Below are positions 28,701 through 35,484 of a DNA stretch of 64,000 nucleotides, piece after piece. The notes beneath the pieces are model-generated. The model was not told the DNA's origin. It worked only from the letters and a program-made list of their open reading frames with translations, and searched no databases. Each line of letters begins with the position of its first letter. The first letter of the stretch is position 1. Source of the stretch: Salifodinibacter halophilus (lineage in GTDB: Bacteria; Pseudomonadota; Gammaproteobacteria; Nevskiales; Salinisphaeraceae). The DNA lies in contig JABEEB010000001.1 in the NCBI GenBank assembly GCA_012999515.1, forward strand, positions 806,001 to 870,000, written 5' to 3'. The position numbers and the translations under genes are program-made.

Positions 28701-29733
28701 TGCCGTGGTTGGCCAAAATGCAGAAGAAGCCAGAGCCGCCTATGATGCGACCTCTGGTGAAATCCATGCGTCCGCGAAGGGGGCCATGGTCACTGATAGC
28801 CATTTTGTCCGTGACACAGTAATGGCCCGAGTCCGCGACTCTTTTGGTTCGACTGGGGCCGTGTCGGCACCAGTTCCAACCCATGGCTCCAAGCAGGAGC
28901 GCCTCAATACAGGGGATTCGACGGCCTGGCTTCAACCCTATAGTTCCCAAGGATCGCTCGATGGCAACGGTCAAGCCGCCAAGCTGGGGCACTACGCCAA
29001 TGGCCTGTTTCTTGGCACAGACGCTCTGATCGGCGACAACTGGCGACTCGGTATTGCCGGCGGGTACCGTCGTTCGGACTACCAGGTTGACGACCGCCAC
29101 TCCAGCGTTGATGTGGATAACTACATCGTCTCGCTATACGGGGGCACGGAAATTGGAGCGCTGGGCCTGCGTCTAGGTGTCGCTCACACCTGGCATTTGC
29201 TCGACAGCCAACGCGCGATAACCTTCCCCGGTTTTGGCGCATCATCAAATGCCTCCTACGGTGGCCGTACGACACAGTTCTTTGGGGAAGCCGGATATAC
29301 ACTGGATTTAGCCCAAGCGAGCCTTGAGCCTTTCGTCGGCCTGGCTCAGGTTTACTTGCACACGGATGGCTTTGATGAAGACGGCGAAGCCGGGCTGACT
29401 TCCCGCAGTGACGATATGCAGGTGACCTATAGCACCCTGGGCACTCGGGCGACGTTGGACGTTGAGCTTGGCGGCATCAATACGACGGTCAACGGCATGC
29501 TCGGCTGGCGGCATGCCGGCCATGATGTTACGCCCACCGCCACGCATACTTTTGCCAACGGTCCCAATTTCAGCGTCTCCGGTACACCCATTGCCCAAGA
29601 TACGGCTCTTGTCGAAACTGGACTCGATATCAACCTAACCGACACCGCAGCGCTGGGCGTTACCTATCGGGGGCAAATTGCTTCAGAAGCAGAAGAACAC
29701 GGCTTAACAGCAAGATTCAAGTTCAAGTTCTGA
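25795..29733 (+). CDS. Autotransporter with N-terminal endonuclease/exonuclease/phosphatase (EEP) passenger domain
   Basis: A 1312-residue type Va secreted protein. A long signal sequence ends near SAFAQE (residues 44-49). Residues about 60-376 form an EEP (DNase I-like) fold with all catalytic positions: N67, E102 (LLFQET), H192, D224 and N226 (GGDLNS), D317-H318 (AKIDHILL) and S363-D364-H365 (ISDHE). Residues 380-620 are an unrecognised linker domain. Two passenger-associated repeats follow near 640-670 and 734-765 (TYTGGTNVEEGELRAG; TFTGQTTVQKGALL). The barrel runs from about 1041 to the terminal FKFKF. The enzyme should act outside the cell on a phosphodiester, either DNA or phospholipid. 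The first third is A+T richer than the neighbours, suggesting transfer. No clear Shine-Dalgarno site precedes the ATG. Confidence 0.9.
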   Translation: MTNKITTKQYIRHWNRFYSRQAWLISCLISATCLSAIGFFVTNSAFAQEVSSGKGGDSRTFKMLVANIYNGHLGGNSRKDSLPLARKKFLDEGGYDALLFQETLGKQQHSEGRQYPDHYLSMPKQYKTAWDKKGTNSGKYRASATITRLPTKDSGIGMPGGGHENVVSRLELKSGATGRPPMIVSSSYSDGHVDQGGINNNNALAKNFNKWASKKAIPLMFGGDLNSGDVGQWGLNQENYPLPDNAPTTLNILKKRFQLLQTADERALFEKADGYNYRHTWPSRVKQNRESYQRTEKDSSNKHAGPSSGYFASAKIDHILLSRPFVKWYSINDPKNDAYVGKKLRSRTVVSRNSNGTPIETISDHEITAHNYFYVGPRIRIIKDRKSIALTFDSSIPFNDIDRLSKENKNVYVNVDVDADKKEFRFSRNNNRTDTVFQNVSDDNGHSNLKTSEISSALNLDNSRVQDALNKRQEELGRLPIDFDEDPNAAFKVAVNCHDPRHLSVKGVEDLCIDDHRSIERIVIKDGVTVAIDEDAALGAPGEPVLLNHGGLRTAGPEDRKDGRWAAWTQGVTDKDDEQVLNSDGQPVFDKVILDQIDRPIVLGPNGGWIEISDPNQPVTVTGPIKDIQPGQSSRQGLTKKGVGTLILGAKNTYTGGTNVEEGELRAGVAGAFVDNTLYRVGGGKLNLNDYDLTISSLSGDGGVIEMGSANLTVKQGKDSQYAGAIAGTGNFTKSGKAQLDLIGTNTFTGQTTVQKGALLINGSIASSSLTTVESGAKLGGNGTVGNTVIADGGTIAPGNSIGELKVNGDLTLKPGSTYEVEINSKSESDRITSHGKVTLGGANVEVQAQQDGDGTYNGYKEGMQYKVVHADDGVEGQLNDVKNEDLAFLEVLPTYDGNNAYLVTRRKTSDSNETAPVDGTDPTAPAGKVRLDGKPDDPIPFASVAETPNQAAVADAIDASGRGHRLYDAVVGQNAEEARAAYDATSGEIHASAKGAMVTDSHFVRDTVMARVRDSFGSTGAVSAPVPTHGSKQERLNTGDSTAWLQPYSSQGSLDGNGQAAKLGHYANGLFLGTDALIGDNWRLGIAGGYRRSDYQVDDRHSSVDVDNYIVSLYGGTEIGALGLRLGVAHTWHLLDSQRAITFPGFGASSNASYGGRTTQFFGEAGYTLDLAQASLEPFVGLAQVYLHTDGFDEDGEAGLTSRSDDMQVTYSTLGTRATLDVELGGINTTVNGMLGWRHAGHDVTPTATHTFANGPNFSVSGTPIAQDTALVETGLDINLTDTAALGVTYRGQIASEAEEHGLTARFKFKF

Positions 29734-29753
29734 AAATATATTGCTTTTGAGCA

Positions 29754-29786
29754 CACCATCGCCACCGAATCTCGGTGGCGATGGTG
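29754..29786 (+). terminator. 15-bp perfect hairpin after the autotransporter gene
   Basis: CACCATCGCCACCGA (29754-29768) pairs perfectly with TCGGTGGCGATGGTG (29772-29786) around a three-base loop, 20 bases past the stop. A loose T-rich stretch follows (TTCCTTTTT near 29800). It is a likely terminator. The bases 29787-29899 show no gene. Confidence 0.75.
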
Positions 29787-29899
29787 GTTACATGAAATTC
29801 CTTTTTGCCCACATTTGCAGAGGCCGCGGGCTCGCTTGGATTGGCTCGCCCCAGGCGATAGCGGATGCTGTCGGCATACGCATGGCATAGCGCCATCCC

Positions 29900-30029
29900 A
29901 AAAAGCGCATGCCTATTCACATCGTCAGGGCTCGCACGAAGTCATCACAAGATGCTGGATTGGCGTTAACTTTTGGAAGTCGAGACCGAAGAGCGCAAAC
30001 AAACTATCGCCGCTCCAACCCCCTTCAAT
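29900..30029. repeat. Degenerate direct repeat, copy C (right edge of accessory segment)
   Basis: It corresponds to the right part of copy A: AAAGCGCATGCC, CGTCAGGGCTCGCACG, CATCACAAGATGCTGGA, AAGTCGAGACCGAAG and a terminal CTTCAAT. Read on the minus strand it keeps an uninterrupted short reading (GDSLFALFGLDFQKLT) that is broken by a stop in copy A. That again points to decayed coding DNA. It ends 15 bases before the satP-leader homology begins at 30044. Confidence 0.55.
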
Positions 30030-30175
30030 ATTTGCGCATTGAGGCCACCTACCGCTGCTGCATGGACAGCAGGCGACAATGACAAAATCTTGGCAATGAA
30101 TTCGACCAAAGTATTCTCAACGCGAGAATTACAAGTGCTACCTTCCCAATACAAATATTGGGTGGAGGAATCACT

Positions 30176-30757
30176 ATGGCAGATGCTGATAACAAGGCCT
30201 TTGCTAACCCGGCACCGCTTGGATTGATTGGGTTCGGACTGACAACAGTGCTACTCAGCCTGGTCAACGCGGGCATTTTACCGGGCGGTGGCGAAGCAGT
30301 CGTCATCCCGCTCGCGCTCGCCTACGGTGGCCTCATCCAAATCATCGCTGGACTACTCGAGTTCCGTACCGGCAACACATTCGGCATGGTTGCATTTCTG
30401 AGCTACGGCGCATTCTGGGTCTGGTTCGCGCTCCTGCTTCTATTGGCCGGTAACGGACTGATCGATCTCAGCGCAGCCGGCCCCACTATCGGTATCGCCC
30501 TGATCCTGTGGGGCGTATTCACGTTCTATATGTGGATTGCGACTTTCAAGCTAAACACGGCCCTGTGGCTCATCTTTCTGACGCTATGGATAACTTTTGT
30601 TCTATTGGGCATTGGTGATGCGACCGGGCTTGGCTTTATCGCCACCCTCGGCGGCTGGGTTGGCATTGTCTGCGGCGGTATAGCGATGTATACCAGCGCG
30701 GCCGAAGTTGCCAACGACACATTTGGCCAAACCATCATGCCGGTCGACCGCACCTGA
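30176..30757 (+). CDS. satP: Acetate uptake transporter, GPR1/FUN34/YaaH (SatP) family
   Basis: This 193-residue inner-membrane protein has the family signature NPAPLGLIGFGLTT near the N-terminus and six membrane helices. FRTGNTFGMVAFLSYGAFW contains the conserved central motif. Members are acetate/succinate-proton symporters. The start at 30176 has TGGAGG at 30163-30168; a more upstream in-frame start would place that site inside the gene. It stands alone, preceded by a leader of which a diverged copy lies at 16316-16453. The function is well matched to a cell that makes acetyl-CoA from polyamine carbon (inference). Confidence 0.94.
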   Translation: MADADNKAFANPAPLGLIGFGLTTVLLSLVNAGILPGGGEAVVIPLALAYGGLIQIIAGLLEFRTGNTFGMVAFLSYGAFWVWFALLLLLAGNGLIDLSAAGPTIGIALILWGVFTFYMWIATFKLNTALWLIFLTLWITFVLLGIGDATGLGFIATLGGWVGIVCGGIAMYTSAAEVANDTFGQTIMPVDRT

Positions 30758-30773
30758 TAACGATGGCATCCAG

Positions 30774-30807
30774 CGCGGCGTAACGCGTCGACTAGCGATA
30801 CGCCGCG
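30774..30807 (+). terminator. Stem-loop after satP
   Basis: CGCGGCGTA (30774-30782) pairs with TACGCCGCG (30799-30807) across a 16-base loop, 17 bases after the stop. There is no strong T-tract, so it is a moderate candidate. Confidence 0.45.
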
Positions 30808-30934
30808 TTAGTTGCCAACCACCACTCCTCGTAGTCATCCGGCATTTCAAAGGAATGGGATGGGATGAGCTCAGCACGGCACGCTTGCCATCCCGCCCTA
30901 CGCCAACCAAAACGTAACTATCGATACTTATCGC

Positions 30935-32176
30935 CTATCCATTCGGGCAAGGCGTCGGTTGCGATTCCCGTGCATTATTAAAAATCCCGAGAAGCGCTAC
31001 CATCGCCAGGCCCATGACGACCGCCCCATAAACATAAGTGGTTGCCTCCAAACCAAAATAGTCCGTTGCGATACCGGCGATCAAAGCCGGCATACTGGCT
31101 GCCATATACCAAATAATGTAGAGAGCAGCCATGACTGCGGAACGCTCCGAAGCAGCCACCAAAGGTGTGACGGCCCGCATAACGCCCATAAAACCGCCAC
31201 CGAAACCGGCACCCGCTACCAGTATGGCCACCAGCAACAACCAGAGCATATGCTGATGCAGGCCCAATAAAATGAGGCCCATGCCGATGGTGATACCCCA
31301 GCCACCGCTCCACAAAGCCGCCTGCGGTGAATGTTGGCGCAATATAAATATGACACCAGAACCAACTAGTGACAGAGCAAATAGCGGTAACACGCCCATC
31401 AGCGGGGTTTGTAGGCCGCCCTCTGCAAGTACCAGAGAGGGCCCCAATGACAAGGTGAAGCCACCCAACATCCAGGCCGCGATACTCACTGCCACGACAC
31501 GCAACAAGGTGGCACGTACGCTAGTCGGTATTTTCACTTGCGGGCGCAGCGAAAGCCGGTGGCCCGGGGCAACCAAAGCAGTTTCGACCATTGCCGGTAA
31601 CCACGCTAATTGCAACAGCAAACCACCAAGCAACAACACAAAAACCAGGCGCATGGGCAACGGCGCATAACTCACCAGCAACCCTGAAAACAGGCCACCA
31701 ACAGCCATCCCGAAAAACGGCCCTATACTGGCCATCAGTGCACCTCGCCGTGCATCGCTGTCGATAATCGCTGCGACCACGGCACTAGTCATAATGCCGG
31801 TGGCCACCCCCTGCAACACACGGCCGACAATGAGCCAACCAGGACCGTTGGCCAATAAAAAGGCCCCAAATGCCAATGCTTCCAGGACGATTGCGCCACC
31901 GATAACCGGTTTGCGCCCCCAGTGATCGGAGAGTGAGCCGCTAACCAACAATGTTGCCAACAACGCAAACATGTAGACCGCGAACACTGTCGTCAACACG
32001 GCTGATGAGAACCCCCAAGCGTGCTGATAGAGTGGATAAAGTGGCGTCGGCGCACATGATGCACCGAGGAATACAATCAACACGCTGAAGTAGAACAGCG
32101 CTTGCCTATGAAGTGTCGACTGCTGCCCCTGTGTGCGGGTCTTTTGAGAAGAGCTGGCCATAGCGAACCCATCCAT
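30935..32176 (-). CDS. MFS transporter (DHA1-like drug or metabolite efflux)
   Basis: A 413-residue major facilitator with 12 predicted helices. It carries the cytoplasmic loop 2-3 motif GSLSDHWGRKPVIGG (motif A) and GRVLQGVATGIMTSA, typical of drug:proton antiporters. The divergent TetR gene 75 bases away makes a self-regulated efflux unit likely. The start could be 32176 or 32161 (MASSSQK). The latter has GGATGGG upstream and would place the operator at 32181 clear of the coding region. The substrate is unknown. Confidence 0.88.
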   Translation of the reverse strand: MDGFAMASSSQKTRTQGQQSTLHRQALFYFSVLIVFLGASCAPTPLYPLYQHAWGFSSAVLTTVFAVYMFALLATLLVSGSLSDHWGRKPVIGGAIVLEALAFGAFLLANGPGWLIVGRVLQGVATGIMTSAVVAAIIDSDARRGALMASIGPFFGMAVGGLFSGLLVSYAPLPMRLVFVLLLGGLLLQLAWLPAMVETALVAPGHRLSLRPQVKIPTSVRATLLRVVAVSIAAWMLGGFTLSLGPSLVLAEGGLQTPLMGVLPLFALSLVGSGVIFILRQHSPQAALWSGGWGITIGMGLILLGLHQHMLWLLLVAILVAGAGFGGGFMGVMRAVTPLVAASERSAVMAALYIIWYMAASMPALIAGIATDYFGLEATTYVYGAVVMGLAMVALLGIFNNARESQPTPCPNG

Positions 32177-32180
32177 TATC

Positions 32181-32240
32181 GCAAAATATTTGCATTAGAA
32201 GAAGTCTGACATGGCACCCTTTATAAAGCAAATTCTTTGC
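32181..32240. promoter_or_regulatory. Twin operator-like inverted repeats between MFS and TetR genes
   Basis: Two copies of GCAAAnnnTTTGCATTA occur in the 75-base divergent promoter: GCAAAATATTTGC at 32181-32193 and GCAAATTCTTTGC at 32228-32240, each followed by ATTA. Perfect arms, shared flanks and location make them strong candidates for the TetR binding sites. They are 47 bases apart. Confidence 0.7.
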
Positions 32241-32251
32241 ATTAATAAGCT

Positions 32252-32803
32252 ATGACATCTCAACCCACTGTTCGTCCGGGCGGACGCAGCGCTCGTATCC
32301 AGCAAGCTGTTCACCAAGCCGTTCGCGAGCTGGAAAGTGCCCTTCCGCGTGACGAACTTACTGTGCCGCGAATCGCCGAGTACGCCGGTGTTACGCCTTC
32401 AACGCTATATCGTCGTTGGGGCAACCTGACCGAGCTTCTTGCTGACGTGAAACTAGAGCATATGCGCTCAGATCAGCCATTGGTTGACACCGGTACGCTG
32501 GCGGGCGACCTCCAGGCTTGGGGTAAGCAATATTACGAAGAGATGGCATCGAATCCTGGCCAACTCATGCTGCGCGATATAGTGGCCAGCAGCGACGACG
32601 AACAGCGTCTTAGTTGCTGCAATCTGGCACGGGCGGAAATGCACACGCTGATACAGCGGGCGCAGCAACGTAACGAAACCACCCCCAGTGTCGACACACT
32701 GATGGATCGTTTCATTGCCCCGCTGATTTATTACCTGCTGTACGACACCGATTATGTCGACGATGCCCGACTTGAACGCTGGATCGCCACAGCGTTGGCA
32801 TAG
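32252..32803 (+). CDS. TetR/AcrR-family transcriptional regulator
   Basis: A 183-residue repressor. The N-terminal helix-turn-helix is visible as LTVPRIAEYAGVTPSTLYRRWGNLTELLADV (residues 36-66), followed by a helical ligand-binding domain of the TetR_C type. It is transcribed away from the MFS gene and shares the promoter region holding two identical-pattern inverted repeats, so it probably represses both genes until an inducer binds. A small hairpin (ACCGT-AAA-ACGGT, 32819-32831) followed by T-rich sequence may end its transcript. Confidence 0.9.
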   Translation: MTSQPTVRPGGRSARIQQAVHQAVRELESALPRDELTVPRIAEYAGVTPSTLYRRWGNLTELLADVKLEHMRSDQPLVDTGTLAGDLQAWGKQYYEEMASNPGQLMLRDIVASSDDEQRLSCCNLARAEMHTLIQRAQQRNETTPSVDTLMDRFIAPLIYYLLYDTDYVDDARLERWIATALA

Positions 32804-32948
32804 CAACACGACAGGATCACCGTAAAACGGTTAGCTATTTTTAGCCCAAAGTCGTGTTAATTGGCAGGCATTTATTGACTGCTCGACCACGGATCGCCGA
32901 CATTTGCAAACTATGAACGCAATCGAGTCCAAGAATTGCCAAGGCATT

Positions 32949-33869
32949 TCAATCCAGCTCGCCTAACTCGGCAAGAAATGTCTCAAGCACCCGTTGGTAC
33001 AAGCGCCCACGCCGCGTAATAGTGGCGTATTGAATTCGGTAGCTGTAATCACTCGGACGAATCGCCCTGAGATCGTTCTGTTGCGTCCATCGCTCGGCAA
33101 AATGTCTGGGCAGATAGCCAATGTATAAGCCGGTAAGGATCAGAAAGGCGACCCCTTCTCGATCGCTTGCACTCGCTGTTTCATTAAGCGTCTTATGCAA
33201 CCTTCGCCCGGACTCCGGTAGTGCAAAAGTAGGCCGGACAGCATCGCACGCCCTTAGCTCTTCGTCCGTGATAGTTGAATCCGAACGCTTAAAAAGTGGA
33301 TGGTGTGCAGAGCAATAAAGATGCGCGACTTCGTCATACAACGACATGTATTCCAAAGCACCCATTTTATTGACCGCAGGAACAACACCCACCTGAAGCC
33401 GACCATCGACAACGCCGCGTTCCACTTCGCCAGGCGGCTGCATATAGATATTGATATCGACTTTTGGGCCACGGCGTTTGAGCGCGGTAAGTGCATGCGT
33501 GATGTGCATATGCGGCAGGCTAACTAGCGTATCGGTTATGCCGATGTTGAGATAGCCGTGGAGCTCTTGATGGAAGTTGTTGACTTCAGCTCGAAACGAG
33601 TCGATCGAAGCTAATAGCCGCAAGCTCGCCTCGTAGACATCCTGGCCTTCCTCGGTCAGCGCAAAGCCCGAACGCCCGCGTTGACATAGCTTGAGATCGA
33701 AGCGTGCTTCGAGATTTGCCATGTGCGTACTGATAGCCGAGCGACTAACGCCCAAAACCGGTACAGCAGCCGTGAATCCGCCGCATTCCACAACTGTTTT
33801 GAATACGCGTACAAGATTAAAGTCTACGTCACTAACCTGGCTAAGCTGGTTCTTATAACTTCGCGCCAA
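32949..33869 (-). CDS. LysR-family transcriptional regulator
   Basis: A 306-residue regulator with an N-terminal winged helix (DFNLVRVFKTVVECGGFTAAVPVLGVSRSAISTHMANLE, about residues 16-54) and a substrate-binding C-terminal domain. No ATG is available before the helix-turn-helix; TTG at 33869 gives the expected start. It is divergent from the aminotransferase-mmsA genes with 175 bases between, and probably activates them in response to a pathway amine or amino acid. A perfect inverted repeat sits 14 bases upstream of its start. Confidence 0.88.
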   Translation of the reverse strand: MARSYKNQLSQVSDVDFNLVRVFKTVVECGGFTAAVPVLGVSRSAISTHMANLEARFDLKLCQRGRSGFALTEEGQDVYEASLRLLASIDSFRAEVNNFHQELHGYLNIGITDTLVSLPHMHITHALTALKRRGPKVDINIYMQPPGEVERGVVDGRLQVGVVPAVNKMGALEYMSLYDEVAHLYCSAHHPLFKRSDSTITDEELRACDAVRPTFALPESGRRLHKTLNETASASDREGVAFLILTGLYIGYLPRHFAERWTQQNDLRAIRPSDYSYRIQYATITRRGRLYQRVLETFLAELGELD

Positions 33870-33882
33870 AACAACTACCTAA

Positions 33883-33900
33883 GTGAATACGTTTATTCAC
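33883..33900. promoter_or_regulatory. Inverted repeat upstream of lysR-type gene
   Basis: GTGAATA-CGTT-TATTCAC is a perfect 7-bp-arm palindrome in the lysR/aminotransferase intergenic region, close to the lysR start. It is a candidate autoregulatory site. Confidence 0.5.
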
Positions 33901-34044
33901 GTTACTAAAGACTAACGTAAGGATAAATAGAAAAGTATTTACCAACGTTTTCGAAAACGCATACGATCGCCTTCAACAGGCAAACATCACCAATGCCCCT
34001 ACCGGGCTAAATAATTACTTGCCTGGTTCTAAAGGACTCACACC

Positions 34045-35433
34045 ATGTCAGCAGATCGATCAACCGATATATCGTATATCGACTATGAGACCAAGGAGGA
34101 AGTGAAACGCAAGGACCGTGCGCACGTATTCCATACATGGGCCGCTCAAGCCGAAATCGATCCGTTAGTGGTGAGTGGGGCTAAAGGTTCTTATTTCTGG
34201 GACTACGACGGGCACCAGTACCTGGATTTTGCATCGCAACTGGTCAATATGAATATTGGCCATCAGCACCCCAAGCTGGTTGCTGCGATTCAGAAGCAGG
34301 CCAACACGTTGTCCACTATTTCCCCTGCGGTTGCCAATGCCGCGCGCTCGGAGGCGGCACACCTCATCGCTGAAATCGCGCCAGGTGATTTGAATAAAGT
34401 CTTTTTCACTAATGGTGGAGCAGATGCCAATGAGCATGCGGTCCGTATGGCACAGCAGCATACCGGGCGAGGCAAAATCCTCTCGGCTTATCGCAGTTAT
34501 CACGGGGCCACGTCCGGTTCGATTGCTCTGACGGGAGAGCCGCGTCGCTGGGCCAACGAACCCACCCGGATGCCTGTCGTCCGCTTTTGGGGCCCCTATG
34601 CCTATCGCTCACCTTTCTATGCGCGCGATGAGTCTGAGGAATGCGAACGCGCACTGCAGCATCTACGCGACACTATATCCGCGGAAGGTCCAGATACGAT
34701 CGCAGCGTTCATTATGGAAACCGTGGTGGGTGCCAACGGCATCCTGGTGCCACCTGATGGCTACTTAGCCGGCGTTCGAGAGATCTGTGACGAACACGGG
34801 ATCGTAATGATCATCGACGAGGTTATGGCCGGTTTTGGTCGCACCGGCGAATGGTTTGCCATCAATCATTGGAATGTCGTACCCGACCTGATCACCTTTG
34901 CGAAAGGCTCCAATTCCGGCTATGTCCCGATTGGCGGCGTAATCATCTCCGATGCCATAGCCCATAGCTTCGACCATCGCCCCTATCCGGGCGGGCTGAC
35001 CTATTCCGGCCATCTGCTGGGCTGTGCGTCCGTGGTGGCGTCGATCAACATCTTTCGTGAAGAAAACATCATCGAAAACGCTCGCATGCTGGGCAAAGAC
35101 GTGATTGGCCCCGGTCTGCGTGAACTAGCCGAGCGCCACCCAAGCATTGGCGAGGTGCGCGGCTTGGGCGTTTTCTGGGCTGTGGAACTGGTCACCGATC
35201 GCCAAACACGAACGCCGCTGGTGCCTTTCAATGCCAAAGGCAAAGATGCCCAACCAATGAACGACTTTGCAGCTGCCTGCAAACAGGACGGCCTGTGGCC
35301 GTTCGTGCGCTTCAACGGTACGCACGTAGCACCGCCATGCACCACAACTGCTGACGAGGCGCGCGAAGGCTTGGCGATACTGGACCGCGCACTGGAGGTC
35401 ACCGATCGCTATTACACCGGCAATGACGTTTAA
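34045..35433 (+). CDS. Class III omega-aminotransferase (beta-alanine/GABA/polyamine type)
   Basis: A 462-residue PLP-dependent fold type I enzyme. The cofactor lysine is K287 in LITFAKGSNSGYVP. IIDEVMAGFGRTGEWF holds the PLP-ring aspartate, and FFTNGGADANEHAVRMA is the phosphate-binding region. Relatives transfer the terminal amino group of beta-alanine, taurine, GABA or putrescine to pyruvate or 2-oxoglutarate. The next gene encodes a CoA-acylating malonate-semialdehyde dehydrogenase type enzyme, so beta-alanine to malonate semialdehyde to acetyl-CoA is the best-fitting reaction pair. GABA remains possible given the puu genes. Confidence 0.88.
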   Translation: MSADRSTDISYIDYETKEEVKRKDRAHVFHTWAAQAEIDPLVVSGAKGSYFWDYDGHQYLDFASQLVNMNIGHQHPKLVAAIQKQANTLSTISPAVANAARSEAAHLIAEIAPGDLNKVFFTNGGADANEHAVRMAQQHTGRGKILSAYRSYHGATSGSIALTGEPRRWANEPTRMPVVRFWGPYAYRSPFYARDESEECERALQHLRDTISAEGPDTIAAFIMETVVGANGILVPPDGYLAGVREICDEHGIVMIIDEVMAGFGRTGEWFAINHWNVVPDLITFAKGSNSGYVPIGGVIISDAIAHSFDHRPYPGGLTYSGHLLGCASVVASINIFREENIIENARMLGKDVIGPGLRELAERHPSIGEVRGLGVFWAVELVTDRQTRTPLVPFNAKGKDAQPMNDFAAACKQDGLWPFVRFNGTHVAPPCTTTADEAREGLAILDRALEVTDRYYTGNDV

Positions 35434-35484
35434 GTCAGCGCCCTATTCTTCATGCCCGTTGGCACAAAATATTAAGGCACAACT

